64,000 nt of DNA from NCBI GenBank assembly GCA_030841085.1, contig JAVEDP010000036.1:62001-126000 (forward strand). The letters run 5' to 3'. Below are positions 24,942 to 34,437 of this stretch, in pieces (the first letter of the stretch is position 1; each line of letters starts with the position of its first letter). The translations under genes were made by a program, and so were the position numbers. The DNA comes from Pyrinomonadaceae bacterium. Lineage in GTDB: Bacteria; Acidobacteriota; Blastocatellia; Pyrinomonadales; Pyrinomonadaceae. Below the pieces are notes generated by a model. It was not told the origin of the DNA and made no database searches. It worked only from the letters and a program-made list of their open reading frames with translations.

Positions 24942-27900
24942 TTAAAACTCGAAGCGACCGGCAAACTGGATAACGCGGGCTCCAGTAGTCTGCGTAAGAC
25001 GACCGAAACTGCTGCTCGTGATGTCCAGAATCTGGCCAGCCGGGAAGAAGTTAGTGTTGTTCAGAGCGTTGAATGCTTCGGCCCGTATTTGGAACCTCAT
25101 GCCTTCCCTGATCCGAATGTTCTTAATGAGTGAAGCATCCAAATTAAAGTAGCTGGGTCCGTCGATCACGGCCCGGGCCATGTTCCCCGTTTGTCCAGGA
25201 TTGACGTTGAAGAAGACCTGGCCCGTGAAAGGCGTCGAGCCAAAGCCGTTCGCTCCACGTCCAGTCGTGGCGTCAATCACTGACGGGTTGATGAAGTAAA
25301 TACCGTTCGGCGTTTCGAAGCGGCCGATTAAGGCTTTAATCTGTGCGTTGCTCAGACTGGTATTAACCGTCTGACGAGCAGAACGGCCGGTGCGGTTCAA
25401 AGTCCCGCGAGTGTCGACAAAAGTCAGCGGGGAACCGGAAGTCAAAGCTGTGATCCCCGAGATTTGCCAGCCGCCGATGATGCGGTCCACAAGGCCATTG
25501 GCGCCGCCGAAGAACGTCTTACCGCGTCCGAACGGCAACTCGTAAATCGCGTTGACGTTGAAGACGTGGGTCACGTCGTAATCAGCACGCGACTTGTCGA
25601 GCGCCTTATTGTTGTTATCCAGGAAGGGCTCGACGAGTGTCTGCGAAGTGCCGATGGCGTTCGTCAGGTTCTTCGAGAACGTGTAATTAGCCTGGAAGTA
25701 AAGGCCCTTCGAGAAGCGGCGACGGACTTCAAGCTGCAGCGAATTGTAGTTGTAGAAACCACCATTCTGGAACAGGTTGGCGACGCCAGTGGCTGGGTTT
25801 GGGATCAGGTTTATGAAAGGCGTAGCGGTTGGATTGGCTACCGTCGGGTGATTGTTCAGTCCGTTCTGAATGAACGAAATCGCCAGATCCGCCGGGGTGC
25901 CGTTGGTTAGGTTGCTGCTAAAGGTGGCCGCAGAGAGCCCACCCGTTCCTACGCCCAAGTGTCCAGCGCTGCCGGCACCGCTTTGGAAGATTGTCAGAGC
26001 CTGACAACCTGCGGTTACACAGAAAGCGTTACCGCTGAGCGCGAGGTTCGCGCGCGCGCGTTCGAAATCGGCGAGAAATCCGTTGTTGAAGATGTTCACC
26101 TGGTTATAGTCGATACTACGGGCCAGGTTGTTGCTTCGCGTGCCGACATAGCGCACTTCAACTGCGGTCTGGAAACCGATCTCGCGTTGAATGCCGAAGC
26201 TATACTGATCGACCCTTGGGATCTGAATGTTCGGGTCGACGGCGAAGACCGTACCGAAGTTAGATCCAACCGATGGCGCATTATTTTGCAGATAGGTGCG
26301 CGGTGGTGTGATAAAGGTCGGTGGCGTAATGGCGGTTACACCACCTTGCAACCGATCATTGATCGATGCGGAAGTACCTGCAGCATTGAGCGCGTTCCCG
26401 CCTGTTCTACCAAGCCCGACGTTGCCCACGGCGGCGTTGTTGATTGACGTCACGATGGAGTCGTTACCGTAAACCGAACTAAAGCCGCCACGGATCGTTG
26501 TCCGGCCTTCGCCGAATAGCGCACCGAGCAGGTTGTTTTTGTAGTTTGGCGACCAGGCGAAGCCGAACGACGGCGCAAAATTGTTCTTGTCCGTCTTGTA
26601 GTAGGCATTTTCCCTGCCCGCATTGGTACCGACAAAACTGTAGGTTCCATTGCGATCCATAATAGCGGCCAGGGGATCGGCACCATTAGGAATCGTGGGC
26701 TCGAGCGCGAGGCCGTTAGCCAGCCGCAACGCAGGGAATAGTTCGTAACGGAGGCCCAGCGTCAAGCTGAGTGACGGTTTAATGCGCCATCGATCCTGAG
26801 CGTAGAGCGCGTGGTTATCGTAACGGAAAGGTTGCAACAGTCGGGTCGGCAAGAAGCCAGATGTACGGCTCGAAGTGTTGAAGCCTTGCGAACCGCCATT
26901 TACGATGCCGCCAAGTAGGGCCATCAGGCCATTGGCCGTGCCTAGTTGTGCGGTGCTGATACCGCCCAGCGAAGTAAAGTTCCCTGTAACGAACTGCGGT
27001 GTCGCCGCGCCAACGCCGATTGTATATGTCGGCACGATTAACGCATCGTTGTAGGAGTCAACCTGGAAGAACTGGAAGATCCCGCCAAACTTTAATGCGT
27101 GGTTGCCAGAGATAAAGTCGGCGTTGTCCTGAAAGTTGTATCCGGCTGTCTTACGCCCCTGATTCATAAACTGCGTCTCAGGTGAGTTGATCAGAGTCGG
27201 GGTAATGAAGAACGAAGGTAAAGGGGATAGCCGGTTGAATGGCACATCGCTCTTGAAGAAACCCCCGCGAACTTCATTAATAAAGTTTGAACTGAACGAG
27301 GTTCTATAGGCGCCTGTCAGCTGTTTGTTCTCTGACGACTGATCCGAGAACGGAACCACGGTGTAACCGGTAGTGATCGGATTGTTGTCAGCGTCGGGAC
27401 GAAGATTAGTTTCCTTGTTCCAACTCCATATGCCGGTGATCTGGTTGCTCTGATTCACGTCATAGTCGAATCGCGTCGAATACTGCTTGCGAAACTGGCT
27501 TGACTGACGGTTGATAGCGAAACCCGTAGTGTTGAGCTGGTCGCCGATGTCAGTGCGGTTACCGACCGCTGGTAAACCATCAAGGATGCGACTCTGCACG
27601 ACGGTATCTATTGTTGCCGGAACCGTAAGAAAGGTTCCACCCAGTGAACGGGCGAAACTTAGAATATTGGGAACTGTACAAACCGACCCGGCTGCTGTTC
27701 CCGGGCAGATTGAGTTTGCGGTTCCTGCGGTCGCACGGTTGAACTGGAACTGCCCGGTGCGCGCGGTAGGCGTGAGAATGGTGCGAGTAGACAACGTGGA
27801 GACAGGATCTCTCAACTCTTCATAGCTGAAGAAGAAAAAGGATTTTTTCTTCACGGTCGAGGCGCCGCCTTCACCAAAATTCGGCAATATCGCTGGTCCG

Positions 27901-28802
27901 CTAATTGTACCGCCAAACTGGTTACGGTTGCGGAACGGGCGCGGGATTCTGGGATCCCCCGCTTTGGCGCGACCCTGAAGTACGGTCGCATCATTTGGTC
28001 CAAAACTGCCGGCGCGGTTGTTGAAGAACGTGTTGGCTGCTACCGCTGAATTGCGGTTGTATTCAAACAGCGCACCGTGAAACTTACTTTCGCCGCGGGG
28101 CGTCACTAGTGTCACTTGCGCGCCGCCATAACCGGCGTCGGCGTCTGAGTTGCCAGTGGAGATGGTGAACTCGCCTGTGTCGTCAACCGAGGGTCGGCCT
28201 GGTGCGAAATCCGTGGCGTTCGTGCGGATGAATGCATCCTGTATGTTGATGCCATCGCGCGTGATGTTGGTCATCGTCGTGCGCATGCCGTTAATCGACG
28301 TTAGTTGGAACCCCGCGCTAGGAGTCGCCCCAGCTTGCAGGTTAATCAAATTGAGCGGGTTGCGCGCGATGAGCGGCAATTCCCGAATCTGCTTGGGGCT
28401 GACCGTGGTGGTGATTTGCGCTGAGGTGGCGTTGATGATATCCGCACCGGCCACTACCGTAACCGATTCAGCGAGACCGCCCACTTCGAGCGTTGGGTTG
28501 AGTGAATATTCACGGCCAACGTCGATTTTGAGGGCAGTAGCGACATACGTCTTGAAGTTTGGCGCCGTGATCGTCACTGTATAAGTACCGACCTCGAGTT
28601 GGGGAAACGCAAATGCGCCGTTATCATTGGCCGTCTGCGTCTGTTCCTTACGACTCTGATTATCTGTGATAACGATAGTGGCCCCGGGCAAAACGCCGTC
28701 GGGCCCCGAAACCGTGCCGACAAGTCGGCCGGCGGTGGACTGCGCTAACGCCCCTGTAACAAATAGCAGGAGTGTCAGCAAACTAAAAACAAATCTCTTC
28801 AT
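24942..28802 (-). CDS. TonB-dependent receptor, Oar-like
   Basis: A 1286-residue outer-membrane protein. The signal peptide ends at GALAQ. A carboxypeptidase-regulatory-like (CarboxypepD_reg) domain follows (about 25-110: LVGTVSGPDGVLPGATIVI, ANDNGAFAFPQLEVGTYTVTI). The plug domain is about 115-230 (TTTVSPKQIRELPLIARNPL), and a long beta-barrel runs to the C-terminus, which ends in aromatic F-A-G-R-F-E-F as barrels do. This architecture is highly expanded in Acidobacteriota and is usually tied to uptake of large substrates such as glycans or siderophores; the ligand is unknown. No SusD-like partner is nearby. AAGGAG six bases before the ATG supports the start. Confidence 0.94.
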   Translation of the reverse strand: MKRFVFSLLTLLLFVTGALAQSTAGRLVGTVSGPDGVLPGATIVITDNQSRKEQTQTANDNGAFAFPQLEVGTYTVTITAPNFKTYVATALKIDVGREYSLNPTLEVGGLAESVTVVAGADIINATSAQITTTVSPKQIRELPLIARNPLNLINLQAGATPSAGFQLTSINGMRTTMTNITRDGINIQDAFIRTNATDFAPGRPSVDDTGEFTISTGNSDADAGYGGAQVTLVTPRGESKFHGALFEYNRNSAVAANTFFNNRAGSFGPNDATVLQGRAKAGDPRIPRPFRNRNQFGGTISGPAILPNFGEGGASTVKKKSFFFFSYEELRDPVSTLSTRTILTPTARTGQFQFNRATAGTANSICPGTAAGSVCTVPNILSFARSLGGTFLTVPATIDTVVQSRILDGLPAVGNRTDIGDQLNTTGFAINRQSSQFRKQYSTRFDYDVNQSNQITGIWSWNKETNLRPDADNNPITTGYTVVPFSDQSSENKQLTGAYRTSFSSNFINEVRGGFFKSDVPFNRLSPLPSFFITPTLINSPETQFMNQGRKTAGYNFQDNADFISGNHALKFGGIFQFFQVDSYNDALIVPTYTIGVGAATPQFVTGNFTSLGGISTAQLGTANGLMALLGGIVNGGSQGFNTSSRTSGFLPTRLLQPFRYDNHALYAQDRWRIKPSLSLTLGLRYELFPALRLANGLALEPTIPNGADPLAAIMDRNGTYSFVGTNAGRENAYYKTDKNNFAPSFGFAWSPNYKNNLLGALFGEGRTTIRGGFSSVYGNDSIVTSINNAAVGNVGLGRTGGNALNAAGTSASINDRLQGGVTAITPPTFITPPRTYLQNNAPSVGSNFGTVFAVDPNIQIPRVDQYSFGIQREIGFQTAVEVRYVGTRSNNLARSIDYNQVNIFNNGFLADFERARANLALSGNAFCVTAGCQALTIFQSGAGSAGHLGVGTGGLSAATFSSNLTNGTPADLAISFIQNGLNNHPTVANPTATPFINLIPNPATGVANLFQNGGFYNYNSLQLEVRRRFSKGLYFQANYTFSKNLTNAIGTSQTLVEPFLDNNNKALDKSRADYDVTHVFNVNAIYELPFGRGKTFFGGANGLVDRIIGGWQISGITALTSGSPLTFVDTRGTLNRTGRSARQTVNTSLSNAQIKALIGRFETPNGIYFINPSVIDATTGRGANGFGSTPFTGQVFFNVNPGQTGNMARAVIDGPSYFNLDASLIKNIRIREGMRFQIRAEAFNALNNTNFFPAGQILDITSSSFGRLTQTTGARVIQFAGRFEF

Positions 28803-29130
28803 AGGAGGCTCCTTAGTAAATTGATTTAGCTGAGATTCTCGTCCGTGGCTCAGATTTCAGGCCACTGAGATCGTTAAGAATTCGGACTTGTTGTTGTAAC
28901 TTCCCTTGCAGGCTTGCAAACGTTACCAAAAATTCTGCAATCAGTGTGCCCCAAGATGATGCGTCAGCTAGGGCTTACAAAAGTAGTGTTAATGCGAGAG
29001 TTAGACCCTTTTTAGGTCACATCAAGCGGAGCTGGATATTGAGATTTTTGGATTCTTCTACGAATCACTAAATGCCTTTGCTGGGCAGAGGGTTCAATCT
29101 GAATTCTTGAATGGAAGCTGGAGCCGACAG
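28803..29130. other. Leader region of the TonB receptor gene
   Basis: This 328-base gap between two minus-strand genes contains the ribosome binding site AAGGAG at about 28809-28814. It is AT-richer than its surroundings and likely holds the receptor promoter, but no -35/-10 pair was convincing. No gene or repeat family was seen in it. Confidence 0.5.
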
Positions 29131-29721
29131 TTATTCCGTCGGTTTCACTACCTCGAATTCAAAATGCAGTTCCTTGCCGCGGCAAATCGCTGACAGGTAG
29201 AACTCCCAAAACTTTCGCGTGAAGCGAAATGAGGCAGCGTGCTGATCGAGGTTGGTTATCCACTCCAGTCCCAGGGCGCGCCACAGATTCGCCAGCGAAA
29301 CATAAGTGCTGATTGGCCGCAGCTCAACCGTCGTGTAGAACGGAAACGGCGTGCGGTCGGGCATGAAGCAGGTAAACGTATAACTGTTGAAGTGGTTGCG
29401 ATGCGTTGGATCAGTTGCCCAGTCGGGATTTGTACAGTGCGGCGTAACGATCTTAATGCGGCCGCCTGGTTTAGTAATGCGATGGAGCTCGCTAACAAAT
29501 GACATCACATCGGGAACGTGCTCAATCACATGGCGGCAGATGATCTCGTCAAATTCGTTGTCGGCGAATGGATAAGGCAGCACGCCAAGATCGTGGATGA
29601 CGTCGGCGTCGGCGCGCGGGTTTGAGTCAATGCCGATGGCGCCGGGATACTTGTTCTGTCCGCAGCCGACATCAAGAATCTTAGGCGAGTTGGCAGGTGT
29701 TTGATTGACTGAGGCAGTCAT
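29131..29721 (-). CDS. Class I SAM-dependent methyltransferase
   Basis: The 196-residue protein has the SAM-binding motif I ILDVGCGQNKYPGAIGID, then an acidic DADVIHDL and motif IV-like FDEIICRHVIEHVPD, with KPGGRIKIVTPH after it. This is the Methyltransf_11 type. The substrate is unknown. ATG 29721 is used; a TTG at 29745 that overlaps the stop of the upstream DUF512 gene is possible and would imply translational coupling. The two genes form a likely operon. Confidence 0.88.
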   Translation of the reverse strand: MTASVNQTPANSPKILDVGCGQNKYPGAIGIDSNPRADADVIHDLGVLPYPFADNEFDEIICRHVIEHVPDVMSFVSELHRITKPGGRIKIVTPHCTNPDWATDPTHRNHFNSYTFTCFMPDRTPFPFYTTVELRPISTYVSLANLWRALGLEWITNLDQHAASFRFTRKFWEFYLSAICRGKELHFEFEVVKPTE

Positions 29722-29741
29722 CAGTGGCTTTGGCCTATGCG

Positions 29742-31088
29742 TCAATTCTTTTCGAAAACGAACTGGCTGAATGATTTCAAATCCAGCGGATAAACGGGAA
29801 CACCGAGGTTCATGGTTAACTGGGCCAGCGTCGTGCCATCGAGCATGATGTCCTCGTCGCTCTTCAACGTGGTTTTCGGAATGATGGCAAAATCGCCGCT
29901 GAGTCGCGGCTTTGCGCCCAGGAAATCTCCGCCGGTCAGCAACCCGGCGACTGAAACATCCCCGCCAAAGTAATTGTTAGCGACGCTTTCTACTTTAAGT
30001 CGGGTGGCGAAACGCGCGTTGAAATCTGCAATAGTTTTTTGCAACTCCGGCGCGAAAAGCATTCCGGTCAAAATTGTCCCGTTGAGTTTTTCTGGCGCCG
30101 GTAATGACTGGCGCGTTGCCCTTTTAACCAGCGAAGCAAAACTGTTATTGAACGACCGCACCATCCCAACGCCATCTTCGATTTGAGGAAGGTCGCCATA
30201 GTGTGCGCGCGAAGGGACAGGTGCGCCGGCGCGCAAATAGATCTCGTCACCGAGAAACGCGAAGTTAGTTCCCAGCCGCTTTCGCAACTCCCGTTGCAGC
30301 TTGGTGACTTGAGCAATCGTTTGCCGGCAAAACTCCGGCGTGACCGCCGTTAGTCTCGAATCGATGTTGTAACGCGTCAGGCCGAGGGGAACGATCGCGA
30401 CGCTTGATATGCGTGGATATTCAGCCGCCAAATCGCGAATAGTTTGTTCCAGCACCACGCCGTCATTGATTCCCGGACAAAGCACAACCTGCGCATGAAT
30501 CTCGATGCCGGCATCAAGCAACGCTTTCAGCTTGCTGCGAATGTCGGCGCGCTTTTCATCGACACCCAGCAAATAGGCGCGAACTTTAAGATCGGTAGCA
30601 TGAACAGAAACGTATTGCGGCGTCAGACGCTGCTCAATGATGCGCTGCAGTTCATCATCAGTTAAAGAAGTCAGCGTGGTGTAATTGCCATAGAGGAACG
30701 AGAGTCTGACGTCTTCGTCGCGGATGAAAAGCGACGGTCGAGCGTCTTCAGGATTGCCTTTGCAAAAACAGAAAATGCATTCGTTGGCACACTGTCGCGG
30801 CACAATCTGCTCAAAATTAAGACCAAAGTCTTCGCCTTCGCCTCTTTCGATTTGCAGTTCCCAATCCTCGCCGCTAGCCTTGCGTACTTCGATCATCAAT
30901 TCTGTTTCGCCGGCAGTTTGAAAACGAAAATCGAGATAGTCGCGAACGGTGCGGCCGTTGACCTTGATGATTCGGTCACCAGACTCGAGTTCCAATTCAA
31001 AGCCAAGGCTTTCGGGCGTTACGTCCGCTATCTCGACGCCCCGGCGGCGAATGCTGGTAACCGCTGGTGTGACCGCAAATTCGTACAT
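29742..31088 (-). CDS. DUF512 family Fe-S protein with N-terminal PDZ domain
   Basis: The 448-residue protein has an N-terminal PDZ-like domain (about 1-70: VTSIRRRGVEIADVTPES, GDRIIKVNGRTVRDYLDF). A cysteine cluster CANECIFCFCKGNP of radical-SAM form (CXXXCXXC) follows, then a TIM-barrel-like region with IHAQVVLCPGINDG. The C-terminal DUF512 part has FLGDEIYLRAG and GDVSVAGLLTGGDF. The family is conserved in many bacteria; its reaction is not established. ATG 31088 is chosen over a TTG at 31109; neither has a strong ribosome binding site. Confidence 0.9.
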   Translation of the reverse strand: MYEFAVTPAVTSIRRRGVEIADVTPESLGFELELESGDRIIKVNGRTVRDYLDFRFQTAGETELMIEVRKASGEDWELQIERGEGEDFGLNFEQIVPRQCANECIFCFCKGNPEDARPSLFIRDEDVRLSFLYGNYTTLTSLTDDELQRIIEQRLTPQYVSVHATDLKVRAYLLGVDEKRADIRSKLKALLDAGIEIHAQVVLCPGINDGVVLEQTIRDLAAEYPRISSVAIVPLGLTRYNIDSRLTAVTPEFCRQTIAQVTKLQRELRKRLGTNFAFLGDEIYLRAGAPVPSRAHYGDLPQIEDGVGMVRSFNNSFASLVKRATRQSLPAPEKLNGTILTGMLFAPELQKTIADFNARFATRLKVESVANNYFGGDVSVAGLLTGGDFLGAKPRLSGDFAIIPKTTLKSDEDIMLDGTTLAQLTMNLGVPVYPLDLKSFSQFVFEKN

Positions 31089-31204
31089 GGCAAGAATAAT
31101 GTCCGACAAAGGTTAGTTTGTCGAGCGGACGGGCATTTAGCGGGGCGGCAAACCGTGGGGAGCGGTTTTGCGTTCGCTTAAGTCAATCTAGAACTAATCA
31201 TTTA

Positions 31205-31342
31205 GTAGTCTCAATTTCAGTTTTCTTTGTGCGTCCTTTGTGTTCTCTGTGCCTTTGTGGTGAGCAATCCGCTAATAAAGATTCACCACGGAGGCACAGA
31301 GGACACAAAGCACGCACAAAGAAGATCTCAAACTAAGGCACT
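31205..31342. repeat. Inverted repeat, CACCACGGAGGCACAGAGG family
   Basis: The left arm (about 31205-31263) and right arm (about 31283-31342) mirror each other over about 58 bases with mismatches: TTTGTGTTCTCTGTGCCTTTG against GAGGCACAGAGGACACAAAG. Similar words appear at 11071-11124. It fills much of the 380-base gap before the membrane-protein cluster; no gene is seen there. Confidence 0.85.
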
Positions 31343-31470
31343 ACCAATCATTCAATTTTATTGACAATCCCGGTCTGCTTTGTTAGTTATTCAGCTCGAT
31401 TTTCCAGACCATCCCATTTTATTTTTAGTTTGTCCGGCTTTCTCCAGCCTGAATCTCTGAGCTACTACTA

Positions 31471-31944
31471 ATGAACAACAAACTTAAGCCAGCACTTCTC
31501 GGTGGATTGATTGTAGGCGTGTTCTCGGCAATCCATTCCTTGATTCCCATAATCAGCCTCTGCTGTTGTATCTGGAGCATAATCGGCGGCGTGCTGGCGG
31601 CGCTCATTTATGCAAAGAGTTCCCCCACGCCTGTGCCAATGGGTGATGGCGCCATGGTGGGCGCTCTGGCTGGAGTTGTCGGTGGAATAATTTACGTCGT
31701 CATCTATTTGCCCATTGCGCTGTTGTGGGGAATGGCAACAATGCAAGAGCAGTTAGATCGCAGTGGCCTGCATCTGCCTTTTTCGGGCTCAATTTTGATG
31801 GTCGTCGGCAGCCTTATCGGCGCGGTAGCGCTTGTCGTTTTGTCGACGCTCGGCGGCGTAATTGGTACGGCCATTTTTGGCAAGGGCAAAGGAAGCACCG
31901 TCGCACCACCACCGCCACAGAACTTTGGCGGGCCCGGCATTTAG
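31471..31944 (+). CDS. Small membrane protein of unknown function
   Basis: The 157-residue protein has about four membrane segments (8-30 with a CCC cluster, 33-50, 60-85, 105-135) and a Pro-rich cytoplasmic tail ending in APPPPQNFGGPGI. No family was assigned; the Gly-rich helices resemble DUF5518-type proteins. It is first in a run of four small membrane-protein genes on the same strand. The leader lacks a clear ribosome binding site. Confidence 0.65.
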   Translation: MNNKLKPALLGGLIVGVFSAIHSLIPIISLCCCIWSIIGGVLAALIYAKSSPTPVPMGDGAMVGALAGVVGGIIYVVIYLPIALLWGMATMQEQLDRSGLHLPFSGSILMVVGSLIGAVALVVLSTLGGVIGTAIFGKGKGSTVAPPPPQNFGGPGI

Positions 31945-32010
31945 GGTCGGTGAATTCAAACGCTCAGCTTAAACAGCTTCGTCTGAAAAGTATTCAGGAG
32001 AAACTACTAA

Positions 32011-32310
32011 ATGTCTCAACAGTGGATGCCGCCGCCTCCGCCAACGGATGTGCCGGCGAACGTGCCCAACTATTTGGTGCCGGCGATTATTTCGTTGTTC
32101 TGTTGCTGCCCGCTGGGAATTGTCGCGGTTATTTTCGCCGCGCAGGTAAACGGGAAAGTCGCGTCCGGAGATATTGCGGGCGCCGTTGACTCTTCCAAGA
32201 AAGCCAAACTCTTCAGTTTTATTTCAATAGGACTTGGGTTAGCGATGATTTTGTTCTACGTGATATTCATGGTGTTTCTGGGCGGCGTGGCAGCCTTGGG
32301 CTCCAGATAA
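32011..32310 (+). CDS. CD225/dispanin family membrane protein
   Basis: The 99-residue protein has a Pro-rich N-terminus (WMPPPPP), then the CD225 signature NYLVPAIISLFCCCPLGIVA and AVIFAAQVNGKVASGDIAGA with a conserved Cys-rich turn, and a second membrane helix. Bacterial members are common, often next to TM2 proteins as here, with unknown roles. AGGAG about nine bases before the ATG supports the start. Confidence 0.9.
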   Translation: MSQQWMPPPPPTDVPANVPNYLVPAIISLFCCCPLGIVAVIFAAQVNGKVASGDIAGAVDSSKKAKLFSFISIGLGLAMILFYVIFMVFLGGVAALGSR

Positions 32311-32428
32311 CGGAGAACCTTGACCTTGCAGTGTTAGCAAAGGAAGTTAACTGATACTTGTTAGATTGGCGATTGCGGTGATTTGAAACGTTATCCTGAA
32401 TTACGAAACTTGTCGGAGCAAAAAACTA

Positions 32429-32815
32429 ATGACGAAATATTGCACAAAATGCGGCGCTGTAAACGACGAAAATGCTCAATACTGCGCGAGCTGTAATGCG
32501 CCCATGAGTTCGGCCGGGGGATATCAACCGATGCAGTCAGTTAATCAGGGTCCGTCAGGCGCAATGACCGATTGGAAAGCGATGGGCGCCGACAAAAAAC
32601 TTGTTGCCGGCATCTGCGGCATACTGCTCGGCGGTTTTGGCGTTCATAAATTCGTCCTCGGTTACACCACCGAAGGAATCATTCAGATAGTCATCACGCT
32701 GGTCACCTGCGGCGCCGGCTCAATCGTGGGCCTGGTCGAAGGGATTATCTACCTGACGAAGTCTGATGAAGATTTTGTCAGAACCTACATTCAAAATAAG
32801 AAGGCCTGGTTTTAA
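32429..32815 (+). CDS. Zinc-ribbon TM2 domain protein
   Basis: The 128-residue protein starts with a zinc ribbon (CTKCGAVNDENAQYCASC) and, after a flexible linker, has the TM2 domain: KKLVAGICGILLGGFGVHKF, an FXXG turn (FVLGYTTEG) and a second helix IIQIVITLVTCGAG. Two membrane segments are joined by a short loop carrying the family's G-X-X-G-X-H-K-F motif. The function is unknown. GGAG upstream supports the start. Confidence 0.92.
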   Translation: MTKYCTKCGAVNDENAQYCASCNAPMSSAGGYQPMQSVNQGPSGAMTDWKAMGADKKLVAGICGILLGGFGVHKFVLGYTTEGIIQIVITLVTCGAGSIVGLVEGIIYLTKSDEDFVRTYIQNKKAWF

Positions 32816-32834
32816 GACTCGAGCTTTTCCAGCC

Positions 32835-32870
32835 GCGTTGTGCCGCAGGGTTTTCCCTTCGGCGCAACGC
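32835..32870. repeat. Imperfect hairpin after the TM2 gene
   Basis: GCGTTGTGCCGCAGGG and CCCTTCGGCGCAACGC pair in 13 of 16 positions with a four-T loop. There is no T-run after it, so it is not a classical terminator, although it lies 20 bases past a stop codon. Confidence 0.6.
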
Positions 32871-32935
32871 GAAGCTGATAGTTGTCACGCCGCATTTCCC
32901 GCCAAACATTCCACATGATAGTTTAACTTCTCGTG

Positions 32936-33340
32936 ATGTTCGCTGAGACGTTAAATCCTCGTCTGCTGGCTGCGTTTAGCTGGTTAACCCTGGCCGTTGC
33001 CGCGGTCTATCTGTTTATTTTTGAGCCCGGCAAAACGGGCTTATTCCCCACCTGCCCATTTCGCGCGTTGACTGGATTTGCCTGTCCCGGTTGCGGCAGC
33101 ACGCGCGCGATGCATGCGCTGGTCCATGGCGACGTCGTCGCCGCATTCAAATTCAATCCGTTGTTGATGCTGTCGTTGCCGTTTCTGTTTTATGCGTTCG
33201 TCCGTTTCACCAACGCCGCAATCCATGGCCGGCAGTTAAAAGGAAATCAGCTCGACGCCAAATACATCTGGACAATCTTTGCCGTCGTCTTGTTCTTTTG
33301 GATTTTCCGCAACACACCGTTTTATCCATTTGCCTCGTAG
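32936..33340 (+). CDS. DUF2752 membrane protein
   Basis: The 134-residue protein has three membrane segments and the DUF2752 signature FPTCPFRALTGFACPGCGST followed by RAMHALVHGDVVAAFKFNPL, with the two Cys pairs. The family accompanies CD225 and TM2 proteins in many genomes; its role is unknown. The ATG at 32936 is preferred to a GTG three bases earlier. It stands 18 bases ahead of the first methyltransferase of the polysaccharide cluster. Confidence 0.92.
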   Translation: MFAETLNPRLLAAFSWLTLAVAAVYLFIFEPGKTGLFPTCPFRALTGFACPGCGSTRAMHALVHGDVVAAFKFNPLLMLSLPFLFYAFVRFTNAAIHGRQLKGNQLDAKYIWTIFAVVLFFWIFRNTPFYPFAS

Positions 33341-33357
33341 GTTTTCCAAGTCTTTTC

Positions 33358-34251
33358 ATGTCAAACTCAAATGAAAACCTCAAGGAACGAGTGCGTGCTT
33401 TCTGGCAAGCAAATCCGTGCGGTGTAAAGTTTGCGGATGCCGAACCGGGAAGCCGGCGCTTTTATGAACTCGTCGAAGCGCACCGGTACGCGAAGGAGTG
33501 GCATATTCCCGCGGCCGCTGATTTTGCCGGCGCGCGCGGCTTGAAGGTTTTGGAAATTGGTTGCGGATTGGGAACTGACGGCGCGCAGTTTTCCAAGGCA
33601 GGCGCGGACTACACCGGAGTCGACCTGACAGAGGCTGCGGTTGAGTTCGCTCGCAAGCGCTTCGCGTTATTCGATCTTCCGGGTAAGTTTCAAACTGCTG
33701 ACGCCGAGAACCTCGAGTTTGCTGACGAGAGTTTTGACGTGGTGTATTCGCACGGCGTGTTGCATCACACGCCCGACACGGTCCGGGCGATTCGCGAAAT
33801 CCATCGCGTGCTTCGCCCCGGTGGGCGCGCGATTGTTATGCTGTACCATCGCGATTCGTACAACTATCGCGTAAACATTTCCCTGCTGCGACGCGCGGGC
33901 GCGCAGTTGCTCAGGTGGGACAGCGGCGTGCGCCTGGTCCATAAACTTACCGGCGAGCCGCTCGACAATTTGCAGGAACATGCCAGACTATTGAAGACCC
34001 AAAAGAAAACGTATCTGGGCGATGAAGAGTTTTTGAGTCAGAACACCGACGGCGCCGGCAATCCGCTGGCGCGAGTTTATTCAAGAGCGGAAGCGGGAAG
34101 GCTCTTCCAGAATTTTTCTGAAGTGACGTTGAAGGCTTATTTCTTTAACAAGCGCTGGCTGCCGTTATTGGGGAAATTGTTGCCGCGCTGGTTGGAATCC
34201 CAGCTCGCCGCGCGCTGGGGCTGGCACTTGTGGATTTACGCGACCAAATAG
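33358..34251 (+). CDS. Class I SAM-dependent methyltransferase
   Basis: The 297-residue protein has motif I VLEIGCGLGTDG, then YTGVDLTEAAVEFARKRF, FDVVYSHGVLHHTPD and LRPGGRAIVMLYH, all of the Methyltransf_11/25 type. The N-terminal RVRAFWQANPCGVKFA and C-terminal RYFFNKRWLP-like regions are extensions of the kind seen in surface-glycan methyltransferases. ATG 33358 is chosen because the domain begins there; longer open frames upstream overlap the DUF2752 gene. It starts the polysaccharide cluster. Confidence 0.9.
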   Translation: MSNSNENLKERVRAFWQANPCGVKFADAEPGSRRFYELVEAHRYAKEWHIPAAADFAGARGLKVLEIGCGLGTDGAQFSKAGADYTGVDLTEAAVEFARKRFALFDLPGKFQTADAENLEFADESFDVVYSHGVLHHTPDTVRAIREIHRVLRPGGRAIVMLYHRDSYNYRVNISLLRRAGAQLLRWDSGVRLVHKLTGEPLDNLQEHARLLKTQKKTYLGDEEFLSQNTDGAGNPLARVYSRAEAGRLFQNFSEVTLKAYFFNKRWLPLLGKLLPRWLESQLAARWGWHLWIYATK

Positions 34252-34260
34252 ATTGGTTTT

Positions 34261-34412
34261 GCGGCTTTGCCGCAACCCGTGCGGAAAGGCTGTGCCTTTC
34301 TGACGGCGCTCTTAAATAAAGGAAGCTATGCCTCACGCCGAGGCGTAGCCTCAGATTCGATAGACCAACCGGAAAGGCAGAGCCTTTCCGCAAGGAGTGC
34401 GGCGGAGCCGCC
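34261..34412. repeat. Composite palindromic element, copy 2
   Basis: The order of words matches the copy at 10887-11043: GCGGCTTTGCCGC, GTGCGGAAAGGCTGTGCCTTT, then a central GAAGCTATGCCTC and GAGGCGTAGCCTC, then CGGAAAGGCAGAGCCTTTCC and GCGGCGGAGCCGCC. The arms have diverged, so base pairing is weaker than in copy 1. Confidence 0.85.
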
Positions 34413-34437
34413 GTTCTTCTCAATTGATCATTTCAGT

